A DNA stretch of 64,000 bases. It comes from Geosiphon pyriformis (lineage: Eukaryota; Glomeromycota; Glomeromycetes; Archaeosporales; Geosiphonaceae). Below the pieces are notes generated by a model. That model saw only the letters and a list, made by a program, of their open reading frames with translations, searched no databases and was not told the DNA's origin. The stretch spans positions 1,884-65,883 of the forward strand of contig JAAOMT010000627.1 of assembly GCA_016748015.1 (NCBI GenBank), read 5' to 3'. A program made the translations under genes and the position numbers. Shown here in pieces: positions 36,301 through 49,990 of the stretch (positions are counted from its first letter, which is position 1; each line of letters begins with the position of its first letter).

Positions 36301-39300
36301 TCTGATCAATAAAAAAACCCAAGAAGATATTTACCAGATTAAAAAAGCAAAATACATTAAATATACTATAAAATTAGCTGGATTTGATTATAAAAATAAA
36401 ATAAAAACTTACTATCAGATTACAAATTATGTATATTTAATCAAAAAAAACTCAAATTTAATAATTAAAACAAATAAACATTTAACTATGTAAAAAATAT
36501 ATTATGCTTTGTAATGACCAATAGTATTCAAAATGCTATGCATTTAGTATTTTCTTGTTCAACAAAAGTAACAAATATAAAATTAAATTTGAAAAATCCA
36601 AACCAGAAAAAAAAATGTCAACAATTCTAATCTATCTTACTAAAAATCAGTCTGCCATATGACTTAGATATTTTAACAACAATAAACAAAAAATTAAACC
36701 AAAAAAAGCCCATAAAATTAATACTAAATATAACTTACAATATTTTGATAAAAATACTTTGGTTTTTTAACTTAAATCCTTGACAAAAATCAATATTAAA
36801 ATTTTATTAAAAGCAATAATTCAAATTGCTTTTTAATTATTTTTAACCAGCAAAAAAATCAATATTAGAAAAGAAGTTATAGATGTAAAATATACTGAAA
36901 ATATTACAATTATGTTACAAAATGAAACTAAAAAACCATTTAAAATCAAACATGCTAAAAAAATTGTTCAAGCTATTTATCTATTTTTAATCAATATTTT
37001 GGATTTGTAATCAATTAATTACAGAGAACAATTAGACAAAAATAAAAAAAACCTAAGATTTTGGTTCAACTAGATGATTTATAGTTTTAGTTAACATAGT
37101 TCTTAATGCACAAAATTAATCTTACCAGATTCTTTAATTTTACAATTAATTATTATCTTATCTTTTAGAAAACATCAAAAAATTTACATCTGTCCAAAAC
37201 TTACTACCATACAACAAATTTTCGAATTTAATAAACAGATTTGCAAAAAACATAACATTTTAATACTAAATGTTTATATTTCTAAGAAAATAAAAAAATT
37301 TTAAGTAATTTTAACAACTATCTTATTATTTTATTAAATAAATTAGAAATTGAAATCATAAATAATAATATCTTTCAAAAAAAAATCTCTTAAATTGTTT
37401 CAAATTTTATTAAAATTGTAAAATATATACTATTCTTAAATCTAAATATTATTTTTATTATTAAAAATTATTATATTATTGAGAAAACACTTTCTCAAAT
37501 TAATATAAGTTCCTTAGAACTTTTATAACAAAAACAACTAAAGCAATTTATTGTAAAATATGCTAATATATTCATTAAAAATAATAATAATCTTGGAAAA
37601 ACTAACATTGTATAACATCAAATCTATATAGAAGATATTCTACTAAAATGCCAATAGGTTTATTAAGTTTTACCAGCCAGCCACCAATTTATTAAAAAAA
37701 AATCTAACAAATACTTAATAATAATTTTATCTAATCATCCAAAAGCCTCTGAATCTTATCAGTAGTTCTTATAAAAAAAAATAAAAAAATTTGATTTTGT
37801 GTTAACTATTATTAACTAAATAATATTACAATTAAAGATATATACTTCTTACTTATAGATATTGTATATAAAAGACTTTTATAACAATCAGTAATTGTTT
37901 ATTTTGATAATACTAATATCTATTCTCTAATATTTAAAGCCTATCTTATTTATCTGTAAAAAGTTTTTTAACAATTACAAAAAACAGGACTAAAGCTTAA
38001 TATTAAAAAATACCACTTTAAAAAAACAAGTTTAATTTTTCTTGAACATATTGTTAACAAAGATAAAATCTAATTCAATTCGGAAATTATTAGTATTGTA
38101 AAAAAAACTTTTAAATTTCTTATAATACTACTAAATTAAGAGGATTTATAAGATTAACCTCTTATTATTATAAATTTATCAAAAAATTTTCTAAAATTGC
38201 CAAATTTTTTAACTATCTAGTCAATAAAAATGTAGAATACTAATAAACTTCAGTTCAATAAAAAGTTTTTGACACTCTAAAAAAAAAATTACTACTTTAG
38301 TTCTTGCTTACTCAGACTTTAACAAATAATTCCAAATAATTACTAATATTATATAAACAGTATTTAATACTATCTTATTATAATTAAATAATAATAACAA
38401 TAAGCAAGTTATTATTTATATTAGTAGAACATTCAAATTCACTGAAATAAAATATGGCTCAACTAAATTAAAAGCAATTGCTGTTATCTGGACTTTTAAA
38501 TACTTTTAATAATGCCTATAAAAAAGAAAAAAATTTGATATTATTATTGACAACATTAGTCTTAAATAGTTTAACAAAAAAAGTTTTAAAAAACTTAGTG
38601 TCAAACAATTTTAATAGACTGATTTTCTAGTCAATTACAAATATATTGTTTACTATAAACTTGAAAGATTACATACCAATATTAATAGTCTTTTAAAAAT
38701 AAGACAAAATTAATATTAATACCAATTCTATTATTATTTACTAGTTTAATAATAATAAACAATCAATAAACAATAGATTCTGAAAACTACAACAACATTA
38801 AAACCTATTTAGAGATTCTTACTATGCCAGAAAATTGGTTTTCAATCAAAAAACATTAACTATAATACTAATTAAAACAATATTTTCTTTACTATAACAA
38901 AATTTATTATTAAAATTGTAGAAATTTAATTAATTTATTCAGATTAATTCAAGAAAATAAAAAAAAATTATTCTTTACAATATGTATACTAATCTATTAT
39001 CAGTATACTTAGAAAGAAATAAAACAATTTAAAAAACACTTGAACATTATTTTTGGTATTATATATAAAAAAACATTTAACAATACATGGAATCTTGTGA
39101 TAATTGTTAAAAAAAAAAAACTTATTTCACTAAACTTTTAAATTTAATTAAAGTTGGACAATTCTTTAATAGAATAAAAATTGATTTAGTTAGACTATTA
39201 TTAATTACTATTTAAGAAAATTATTATATTGTAATTATAGTAAATTATCTTATTAAATAATCTAAAACCAAAATTATCCAAAGAGCAAATACAAAATTAG

Positions 39301-40290
39301 TAGCAAATTTTATCTACAAAGACATTATTTATAGACATAGATGTTTAATTAAACTTTTATTCAATTAAAAAACATATTTTACAAACAATTTGATACAAAA
39401 AATTTGTGAACAATTCAATATTAAAAAACAATTATTATCATTTTATTACTTATAAACAAATAAATTAGTAAAATAATTTAATTAAACAACTAGTTAAAGT
39501 TTCAACCAATTTTAAACAGAATAGATTTTTATTTTATTAGTATTACTAGCTTATAGAACACTAAAACAAAATACAATAAAGCACATATTATTTAATCTAA
39601 TCTACAGAAAAACAGCAATATTACCAATTAATTTTACAGTAGAAACATATTTAGTATAATTAATTATAAAATAACTTTTAAGAAACACTTTAATAAAGAG
39701 CCTATATTCTTTTTAGTATTTTTAAAAAAAAAAAAATTGCAGCCATTTATATTGAACACTCTTAAGCTTAACAAAAAGAACAGCATAATAACAAATTACT
39801 ACCAGCCATTAACAAATTCAAAGTTAAAAATAAAGTTTTCTTATACAAAATTAAGACTAAAAAACAATAAAGTAGAAAATTTGATTATAAATAGGATGAA
39901 TCATTTTATATTCATAAAACTTTAGGCAATAAATTATATAAATTAAGATTTAATAACAAAATTTTAACAAAAGTTATACATAAAAATTAATTAAAACACT
40001 ATTATTTCAGAAGCAATTCTAAATTGTTAATTTTACAAATTAGTATACATTCCTTTTTAATTAATTCCAAAAATATTCTTTGAAATTTATAACCAATAGT
40101 TATAATAGAACAACCAAATCTGAATATTCAAATTATTTATATTAGTAATTTCTTTAAAAATAACTACAACAAAAAATAACCAACTTAAAAATATATAAAA
40201 ACTTTTATATTCAAAAATTATTATTTTTAATTTTTATTTTATTTTATAATACTTATTCACCAAAACATTTAACAAATATTTCAAAAATTA
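33320..40290 (+). pseudogene. Internal region of Gypsy-3: decayed gag, protease, dUTPase, RT, RNase H, integrase
   Basis: Plus-strand remnants. Gag coiled region at 34,380-34,640; a ruined CCHC near 34,700; protease with LILDCKLTKNII (DSG lost) at about 35,340 and DTSQYQALVKNNWL at 35,540-35,600; dUTPase-like ISIRKEVIDVKYTENITIML at about 36,860-36,920; reverse transcriptase with YFDN at 37,900-37,911; RNase H-like YSDFNKQF and YGSTKLKAIAVIW; integrase with ESCDNC, VNYLIK and a C-terminal FYIHKTLGNKLYKL at about 39,900-39,940. The order is the same as in Gypsy-1, so both families share the dUTPase-containing architecture. Short open frames here (34,593-34,922 reverse; 39,737-39,925) are accidental. 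Confidence 0.65.
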
Positions 40291-40931
40291 ATGTTAGCTT
40301 TAAAAATACTTTCTAACTTATTCATAATAATTAATAAAAATCAAATCAATTATATTTAGAAAAAAACTACAGTTCCAGTAATAAATAATTTGCAGAATTA
40401 TTACTTTTATAGAAAAAAGCACAAAAAATTATTTTGGAAATTACTTAACAGAATTTTTAAAGCAAGCTTTAAAAAAAATCTATTGTTTACTTCTATTAAC
40501 ATTTATCAAATTTTACAATACAACAAAAATTTTAAATGTGTTTTAACAAAAACAATAAATATATCCCAATTTATCAAGATTTTTAAATTAAAAAAACACT
40601 ATACTAACAAAAACTAAAACTTAAAACAACTAATTTATTTTCAAAGCTATACAAAAACAAATTTAAAACAAATTCAAAACAACAATTGGACTAATAAATG
40701 TTCATTACAAACTCAAAACAGTTTTTAGACTTTATAACTTATTTAATATTTGCAAAAATATCTTATAAAATTCAATACTTTAACTAATAAAGATACAATA
40801 TATTGGCAAGTTCACAGAACTGAAATTTTAATAATTTTTACACCAAATTATTTCAATAATACTGAATTATTATCTAGAAATTATGGTTAGTATTTGTACT
40901 TTAATAAAGCTTAGTTTTAAGAAAAAAATTA
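40291..40931 (+). pseudogene. Decayed accessory ORF of Gypsy-3
   Basis: It starts with the same MLALK as the ORF at position 10 and follows it colinearly to the LTR (shared pattern NYYFYRKKHKKLFWKLLNRI against YYPYKKNTRSYSGIYLPELL, then FKASFKKNL against LKLALRENL). Several stops break it. It shows that the accessory gene is a fixed part of the LTR-A Gypsy family. Function unknown. Confidence 0.6.
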
Positions 40932-41234
40932 TGTTACCAGTAAAATTTTAGCCATTAATTAACATAAAATTACTCTTATAATTTATATTATTAATTAACA
41001 TATTATTATTATTACAATTATTATGTATTATTTAATCAAATTATCAAATATTATTATCTAATTAATAATTCAATTTGTACAATACACATATTGTGATAAT
41101 TAAATCATACAATATACCAAATTCTATAATATTCAAAAATTTGCTGAAATTTGTAAAATTTTGCAAAATAATTTAATAATTTACTAAAATTATTCATAGT
41201 TTATAGAAATAACTTGTAGTTTGTTAAAATGTAT
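40932..41234 (+). repeat. LTR-A fragment, 3' LTR of Gypsy-3
   Basis: It begins TGTTACCAGTAAAATTTTAG, the best preserved LTR-A 5' terminus in the window, after AAGAAAAAAATTA. It covers only the first 300 bp of the LTR and stops where an LTR-B copy starts. Confidence 0.75.
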
Positions 41235-41785
41235 TGTTATAAGTGATTATTTAAAATGTTAGAACAAATAACAAATCTGTAACTTAGTGCTCAATAATTG
41301 CTATGATTGGTAATATCTAAAGATTTTTGAAGTCTGAAGGTTTTAATAGAGTCTTTGTATAATAAACAGAAATTTAATTGATGGTTTTTTTTGTGAATTT
41401 TTTTTTAGCATAGTGGCTGATTTAATCTGGTAGTCATATCTTTCTGGTAAATTATCCTTAAATTTCTACTTTTATTATAGGTCTTTTACCAGGCTATCCT
41501 TAACTTCAAAATACTTAGCACTTAATTTCTTTAATCAGTTAGTAAAACAATAAAATACAACAAAAAAATAAAATAAAATAAAATAAAATAAAATAAAATA
41601 AAAAAAAGTAAAAGAAAATAAGAAATTAATATTCTGTTAATAGCTGTAATTAAGAGCTATTGGTCCAATGTAGTTAAGTATTAGATTCTATCAACATGGA
41701 ATGTTGATAAAGTAGAAACAATTAATATTTTTTAATCAAGTGATAATAATATAGATTCAGGTAATAATTAATATTTTATTAATAT
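41235..41785 (-). repeat. LTR-B fragment interrupting the Gypsy-3 LTR
   Basis: It starts TGTTATAAGTGATTATT and follows the LTR-B copies at 7,676 and 16,971 for about 550 bp (AACAAATCTGTAACTTAGTGCTC against AACAAACCTGTAACTTGGTG). It is truncated where LINE-3 begins. Confidence 0.7.
41563..41606. repeat. (AAAAT)n microsatellite inside the LTR-B fragment
   Basis: About eight to nine AAAAT units. The corresponding part of the other LTR-B copies has an imperfect AAAATAAAG-type sequence without expansion, so the repeat grew after insertion. Confidence 0.8.
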
Positions 41786-44700
41786 ATAGTTAATAGTTTA
41801 GTTAAAATTGTAAATATTAAAAAAGATAATATAAAAAACTGCTTTAATTAAAAAAAAATTATGACATTTATGTATATAATTTGAAAAATTTTGTTAAATA
41901 ATCCAAATAAATTGCTGTTAGATTTGAAATTGTGGATTTTTTTATTAGGTCTTTAATTATAAATGTACTAAAATTAATAACGTAATTAAATATTATTTTT
42001 AAAATAATAAAGTTGATTACAAAAAAAATATTATTAATAAGATATTTGATTTAGAGAATTTAAAAAATATATTAATAAAAAAACCAGCTTTATTAATCTA
42101 AATAATTTAAACAGCAACAAACTTATAAATAAAGTTATATCAAAAAACATTTGCATTAAAATTTATAATTTGATAATATCTTTTAAGAAATTATTTTTTA
42201 ATATATTAAATAACAATAAAATTTTCAATATACTATTATTTATATTTATTGGTATTAAAGTGTTTATAACTACAAAAACCAAAAAAAACCAAAGTTTTTG
42301 AACTGGTTAAGTTATTTATATTAAATATTGGTTTTACTGTAATTTTTAACAAGTTTTTAAGTGAGAAAGTTAAATTTGTTAAAAACTTTTTTACCAAATC
42401 AATAATTGTAAAAAAACATTAACTTTTCAAAATTTTAAGATATTATTAAATTTATATTCATGTTTAAAATTAATCTAAAAGCTGCTAAGCAACTAGCTGT
42501 AAATATAAATATTATAGTTAATATTAGATTAAATTAAAAAGTTATTAAAAAATTCTGGTTGATCTGCTCAAATTGGTTCTTAAATTAATATTAGTTATAT
42601 ATAAAACTATAAATCTATTAAAATATAACTCATTAATTTTTGGCAGAAAGCATTAGTTAAATTTAATAAAATAAGAATTGCTAATTTAGTTGTTTCTAAA
42701 TAATTAATTTTGTTGAACAAAAACTCTATTTATATAACTAAAACCAATAATAATAAATAAACATAAGATTTAAGAAACTGCTATTATATTTTTCTATATA
42801 CTCTGTTAATAGATATTATTATTTATGATTTTTTTGATTATTTATTGTTTTATAATAAAAAAACATGCTTTATTTTATAAAATTCTGTAATATACACATA
42901 TGTATATTGTGTTGTTATGTATTTTAAATCTGCTAATGCCAAAAATACTATTGTCTATTCAATTTTAGTTTTTAAAGATATAAGTCTAATTTGGGCTGGT
43001 TTGTTAACTTCTGTATATGTTAAGTATAAGAAATATGATCATATTTTTAATTTTTATGAACTAAATTTAAAATTTTTTGGTCAAAATTTGAAAAAAAATT
43101 CTTTGATTCTGACAAAAAATGTTTTGTTTTTATCTATACTAAAAAACAAGCTTTAATTTTTTACTCAATGTTTTTTAATAATACTACTTGAACTTTTGTT
43201 ATAAGTGGTATCTTAAATAATCTTTTATTTATATAATTAATTAGTATTCTTTTAATAAGACTTTTGTTTGATATGCCCAATAATGTTTTTGTAGTTTTGA
43301 CTTTGTTTTTTTGACTAAATGTTTTAAAACATTTCTTGAAACTCTTAATAAACTATATGATCGAAATTTTTCTTAAATTAAATAATTTTTATTTATTAAT
43401 GTTTTTTCGAAATGTTAAAATATTATTCATGTAAATTGCTAAGTCAAATTTAAATCTGGCTATTAATATGTTATTATAGATTTTTTTAAGTATTATTAAA
43501 TAATACTGTTATGTTAAGAAATATTTTTTCTAATGGATTCAAAATCTTAACCACCAAAATTAGCAGCTTAAAAGCTAATATAACAGTTTTAGAGAATTTA
43601 ATTAAAACAATTTTGAATAATTAAAGTTTTTTTGTTTAAATAATAATATAGCTACTTCTTTTTGTCTTTAATAAATAGCAAAATTTGAAAAATAGCTACA
43701 TATATTATTAAAAATATAAATGTTTTCTAAGCAAAATATTATTATTAAATAGTATAAAGAATTAAAAAATAATATTTTAATTGTTATTAAAACTAAGTTT
43801 TATTCTAATATTAAATTATGAATTATAAATAAGTTTATAAGTATAAAAATGTTTACTTTTAGTTTGAATTCAAATTATTTAAATGCTAATATTGCTTTAA
43901 TTGTGAATAAATACTTAATTAAACATATTTTAAAAATTTTGAAAATTTTTAATAGACTTTTAATAATTTGTTTATTGTTTAAAAACAAATATTTAGTTTT
44001 TATTTTAGATTTATATACAAAAACATCTATAAAAAAATATTTAGATTAAACAATTATTATTAATTTTGTTATAGTTAATATATTCAATAAGAGTATTTTT
44101 GTTATTTTGAAAGATAATTTTAATAAAAATAGTATTAAATACAATGCTAATTTCAAAAAATATGTAAATTTAAACTTAATTTTTTAATATGTAGTTTATT
44201 TGTTAAGTTTTTTATATAAAAAAATTCTAAAGATATTAAAAAAACTATTGATTTCATTTTTATTTCAACTTGGTAAATACATTAACTAATAAAAAAATTA
44301 CATATATAGATAAATTTTTTAATATTGATCATATTATTATTGGTTTTGGTGATTTTTTGAATATAATTTTAAGAATTTTTTATATACAAACCAATAAAAA
44401 TCGATAAAAATTCAATATAAAAAATATTAATAAAGTAAAATAAAAATTGTTTAAAGTTTTAATGTTTAATATTGTTATTATATATACTAATAATTTTATT
44501 GCTATAAAGAGATTTTTAATTATAAATAGAATATAAAATATTGTTTATAAAATAGTTTGCTTTTTAATAAATAAGATATTTTTTAAGTTCTAATTCAAAA
44601 AATATAATAGTATTTTTACCAAATTTTTATCTTGTTTTCACAAATTAGAAACTTTGGTTTTTAAGTTAGTTAAAATATTTTATTTAATCTTAAGTAACAT

Positions 44701-47700
44701 ATTTACTTTGCTTTTGAAACTTTGGCTCTTTTTTAATATTAATAATGTTTCTAAAATAGTAGTATTTGTTAATTCAAATATTTATTTTAATATCATTTAG
44801 TTTGCTTTATCAAAAACTAAGAAATCATATCAAATTTTAAAAATGATAAAATTTTAGTGTATTAAAAAAATATATATTAAGTTTGTTATTAATAAAAGAA
44901 TAAAAAGTTTTAAGATAAATAAAAATCATATAATTTGAAGTATTTTAGAACATTTTTTTTACAAAGTAATATTAAATTATTTGGTGGTTAATGAAAAACT
45001 GATATTAAAACTTGAATTAATTAAATTTATGATAAATATAATTATAAAAAATTGGACAAGAAAGCACAAAGTGTTAAAAAAGATGTTAAAATATAATATT
45101 AACAGTATTTTTTATTGAATTGTGTTTTTAATGATGTTTTTTTTGGTGTTATGTATTCTATTAGTTCTGATGAATTGTTAAGTATAATAATAAATTTGCT
45201 TGATAAAAAAGCAGCTGGTTTTTTTGGTATTTTAAATAAGTTGTAAAAATATTGTAATAAAATAATAATAAATATAGTTTTAAATTTTATAAACTTTTGT
45301 TTAGTGCACAAATTTTTTATTTAATCTTAAAAAAAAGTTTGGGTTTTAATAATTCTTAAGTTGTATGAATAAAAAAGTGTTTTAATAAATATGTAGTCTA
45401 TTACTCTAATTAAAACAATTAAGAAAGCTTTTTTTAAAATTTTATTTAATAGAATTTTTTTTAGTATATAGTAAGTTTAATGTTTTTTATGGCAATAATT
45501 TCTTAGTATTAAAAGATATAACAACATAATTTCCTATATTTATAATTAAATTAATAATAAAAAATATTTTGGAAAAAAATTATAAACTTTGATTGGTTTT
45601 GCAAAATATATATAAAACATATAATTTTGTAAATTAAGAAATATTTGAAAAATATCTTAAAAAAAATCAAAATATATAATAGATTTTTTAAATTTTTTGA
45701 TAGTATTTACAATGATTATATTAACCAGATTATAATTAATTTTGGTTTAATAGATAACTATTATATTTATAATAAATTAAATTAAAGCAAAGTTTTTTTT
45801 CTTTTTTTTGGTATATCTTTTATAATTTTTATTTATGTAAAATCAAAAAACAAAAAAATATATGCAGTTATAGAATTAATTTTAAATTTGTTGTTAAAAC
45901 TAATTAAATTAAAGCCCAAGTAGATATAATATTATTTCTTGTTATTAATGTTTTTATTAATAATACAATTTAAATAAGAAGCAATTAAATTATAATTCAG
46001 TATATTTTGAATATTACAAATGAATTTTTTCGGATTAATAATATTTTAATTAATAATAATAAGACAGTAATTATTTTTATAAATCATAAAGTTGAAGTTT
46101 TTTCTTTAATAATTAGTAATTTGTCTATTTTAATTGCCAAATAAGAAGAAATTTATAAGTATTTAAGTATTTTTGTGTTTACAAATGATTTGTTAAGATT
46201 CAGTTTAATTAAAATTTATGCAGATGTTAAGTTTTTTACAGACAAAATCTTAAAAAAAATTATTATTAACAAACAGTTTCTCTATTTGGTTTTAACAGTT
46301 TTACATTCTATTATTATTTATAAAATCTTGTTTAATTTCATTTTAGTTGGTGTATATAATAAATAAAACAGTTTGGTTTATAAAAATTTAAAGTTTAAAA
46401 TTAGTTTATTATTGAATTTTTTAATAATATAATTTATTATTCTTTTTTATATGATTTAAATATTTTTAAGCAGATACAAACTGAGTACAAGTTGGCTTTT
46501 TTTTTTATTTTTCGAATGCTGATAATATTGTAAAGCAGTTATCTGGTCATAGATCTTTGAATCTTTAAATATTAAATTAGTTTTTCTGTTATTTTTTGTT
46601 TTTTTTAATTTATTTTTGTGTTAATTTAGTTAACAATTTTTTGGCTAGTATAATTAAAATCTTTGATAATATTACTAATAAAATTTTAATTATATAATAA
46701 AATTACTTTTATAATTTCTATTATTAATTAACATATATTAATATTATTTCAATTATTACTTATTATTTAATTAAATTACTATTTAATTAATAATTCAATT
46801 TGTATAATAGAAATTAGAATAATCAAATAACATAATATTTCGAACTATGTAATATTTAAGAATTTGCAGAAATTTGCAGAAATTTACTAAAATAATAAAT
46901 AATTTATCAAAATAATTTGTAGTTTGTTAAAATATATCTTTAATTTATTAAAATTATAGCAAAAAGAAAAGTTCAAGTTTATAGACTAGTATTATAATAA
47001 ATTGTATAAAAAAAAGCTTTTTTCTTCAAAAAAATATATCATTAATTGAATTTTAGTATCAATTTTACATTAAAATTATTTCTATATATACAAAAATAAA
47101 AATATCAAATATTTTGAAAACCAAATTCCTTAATTATTATACTTGAAATTCTCTAAAACTTAATTATATTTTAAAATTAATTAGCTATTAATTTCAGTAA
47201 TCTATTAATGATTCTAAGCCTGAATAGAAAATGATTTCTTTAACAAAATACTGTTTTTTTTATATTTTTTATATTTTTTTTTACTTTTCTTATTATAATT
47301 ATTAAAGTAATCTACAAATAAGATTCTTATAAAAAAATTGACTTTTACAGCAAAATAACTACATATTTAGTAAGCTTTCAGACAAGTAATTTTTAAAAAA
47401 GAGTTGACATTTACTACAATATAACTATATAAAGTAACTAACATAAAATTACCTATTCTACTTATAAGTCCAGTAGTTTAAATTATAAGAGATAATTTGA
47501 AAATAAATTCAGTTATTGGAAATTTAACTACTTTTAAAAAACATGAATTTATAACAAACAAGTATTAACAACATTCAAGAAAAAAAACCAAAAATTTTTA
47601 TTAACAATAATTATAATTTGTTCTAAATAATATTTTGTCTTTAGTATTTTAATTTTTTAGAAGTATTTCAATATCTGTAGTTTTTGATAGTTCTGTTTTT

Positions 47701-49450
47701 TTCAAAATTTATTATTTGATTAAATATTTTGGCATTGTTTTTATTAAATAGCTATATAATAAAAATAGTAAAATTTTTAACTAAAAAAACTTTAAGCATT
47801 AGAAGTATTATTATTTTCATGGTTTGGTTCTTATATAATTCTTATTAATAATAGCATATTTAAGTGTTTTTATAAATTAATAGTCTTTTTTATTTTCTAT
47901 AAAAAATATTTAACTTTTAAGTATTTTGAGTTTTAATGAATTTTGTCAAGTATATAATAAGTTATTAAATACTAATTTTTTTCTGTATTTTTATCTACAT
48001 TGATAATTTTTTAAAAATTTGGATTTATTAAATATAAAAACTAATATTGTAGTGTTTTTTAATAATTTAGATTTTGGTATTAGTGTTAAAGTTTTTAGTC
48101 TAATGTTATTTACTTTAGCCAAATTATAGACTATTGTATTGGCTTTGAAATGTGTTTTTTATTTTATTTGGTAATAATATTTTTAAACAGTCAAGTAGTT
48201 TTAAATGTTTGCTTATTAGAACTGGTCTTAGTATTATCTAATTTTTGTAACTATTATTAAATAAAACATTATTATATTGTAAAGTTAATTAATAAAAAAA
48301 ATTTGCATGTGTTTTAGTCTAAAATTAAAAGCCATTCTGGTGTTTTTGATAATAATAGAGCTAATATATTAGCTGCTGCTATATTATTTTTAAATTTAGT
48401 ACTTTTAACTATAATTTAAATTTTTTTTTAAGAATTAATAGCATATGTATATTTGGAAATATATGGTATTTTGTTTATAGAATTTTTTAGATAATTTATT
48501 ATGTTTATTAGAAAACTAGTTGTAGTATTATTGTTTTAAACCAGAGTTTAAGAATGTAAATTAAATTGGTTTTTTATAAATATAACATTTAAACTCTTAT
48601 ATAATGACTAAACACACAAGTTGAGTTATTGTAAATGTTTATTTTTATTTTATAAAGACTTTTTATTATTAGTTATCTATAGCTGTCTACAAATATTTAT
48701 ATAATAAATACTATTGTAGTGTTTTGTGTCTTTTTTATAATAAAGTTGAATTTTTGGATTATTTATTTTTATGTTTATTAAACTTTGCTGTTTATAATAC
48801 TTTGTTGGTTTCTTAGACTATTATATAAGAATTTTTTTCTAATTTGTGTAGATTTTTATCTTATATGTCTTAATTATTATTATTATGTTCATTAAATACT
48901 ATAATATATATTACTTTGTATAAGATTTTGTTTTCAGAACTTGGTTTTTAAAGTTTTTTTTTTTTAAAAAAATTCTAAGATTGTAATTGATAAAATTATA
49001 AAATTTGTATATGATCTGGTTTTGGTTTACAGAAATAAGATTTAGCTTATTTATTTTAAGTATTATGTAATAATAGAAAAAATATTTGATTCTGATAAAT
49101 AATTTAGTGTTTTTTTATTAATAGTTTTCTAAATATATTGTTAAAAAATATAATTAAATTACTTAATATTGTTAAAACTTTGAATGTAAACTTTAATATA
49201 CATATTTTGTGTTTATTCATTTTTGGTATTAGCAATAATATTAGTATTTATATAAAGATTTAATGTTGTTTTGACCAGCTTAAGTAATTGGTTATATATA
49301 GCAAATATATAATTTATATTTAGTTTAAATTATTTAGTTTAATATATTATACTAAATTGTATTTGAACTTTACTTATTAAATAATTAATAATAATAATAA
49401 TAAAACAGTTTTGGTTTTTATTTTATTAGATTAAATTTTTTAATTAAATA
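41786..49450 (+). mobile_element. LINE-3: long but heavily decayed LINE, split by a solo LTR-A
   Basis: Recognisable blocks on the plus strand: ORF1 zinc-knuckle region near 42,917-43,156 (ISLIWAGL...YKKYDHIFN), endonuclease at about 43,850-44,170 (FSLNSNYLNANIALIV; VILKDNFNKN in place of GGDFN), reverse transcriptase at about 45,150-46,370 (LLDKKAAGFFGILNKL; ADVKFFTDKILKKIIINKQF), RNase H near 48,300-48,390 (KSHSGVFDNNRANILAA), then the 3' end TTTGAACTTTACTTATTAAATAA. It is a different subfamily from LINE-1 and LINE-5, and shares its 3' end with LINE-4. The exact 5' end is uncertain. Confidence 0.7.
46670..47606 (+). repeat. Solo LTR-A inside LINE-3 (937 bp, 4-bp target duplication)
   Basis: Flanked by ATAA at 46,666-46,669 and 47,607-47,610. 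It starts TATTACTAATAAAATTTTAA and ends TTTTTATTAACA. It is decayed to the same degree as the LINE around it, so the insertion is old. Confidence 0.8.
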
Positions 49451-49479
49451 ATATAATAATATAATTTATATTAAAACAT

Positions 49480-49990
49480 AATAATAATTAAGTAAAATTA
49501 CTTATATTAAATAATAAAATATTAAAAAAAACAAAAAATCAATATTTTATTTTTAAAAAAAAAACACATATTTCAAAATTGTAAAAGTGGAAAAAAAAAT
49601 ATTTTTTACTGTTTTGATTTTTTTGATTATTTAAGCAATAAATATTAGAAAAAACAATAACTTAATTATTAATTTATAATTAAAAGTTTTGGATTTTTAG
49701 CTGTAATAATACCAATATTACAATTACTTTTAATAAACTGTTTTAAAAAACTTTAATTAAAAACAAAAAAAGTGCTTTTTTAATAGCTAAAAGCTGTTTT
49801 GTTTTTATATTACTTAGAAAAAAACACTTTTATAAAGTACTATTTAGCTATTTTATTATAAAAAAAACCTTTAAATAATGGTACTTTTATTAAGTACTAA
49901 AAAAATAGTGGTTATTTTTTTTTACTCTTTGTTTTAATTGTGATTATAAATTTGCAAAAAAGAAAAAAGTTCAATATTTATTTCAAATAA
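49480..49990. repeat. Left arm of an inverted repeat around the gene island
   Basis: Its reverse complement aligns with 58,040-58,520 over several hundred bases. An exact 18-nt anchor is TAAAAACAAAAAAAGTGC at 49,758-49,775 and its complement at 58,251-58,268. Other shared blocks are ACAATTAAACAAAG-like and ATTATTTAAA. Identity of the repeat is unknown, and the low complexity makes its borders uncertain. Confidence 0.55.

Larger units (their letters stand above)
6599..41234 (+). mobile_element. Gypsy-3 (LTR-A type), oldest layer of a nested stack
   Basis: The 5' LTR is 6,599-7,558, the body resumes at about 33,320 after the 25.7-kb Gypsy-2 insertion, and the 3' LTR begins at 40,932. Order on the plus strand in the body: gag with a ruined CCHC knuckle (~34,690-34,740), protease (~35,270-35,640), dUTPase-like stretch (~36,820-37,010), reverse transcriptase (~37,500-38,250), RNase H (~38,290-38,680), integrase (~39,000-39,950), accessory ORF (40,291-40,931). 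All are broken by many stops. The pairing of 6,599-7,558 with this body is inferred: same LTR family, same strand, a primer-binding-like TTTGGTGTTC right after the LTR, and Gypsy-2 starting a few bases later. Confidence 0.7.
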
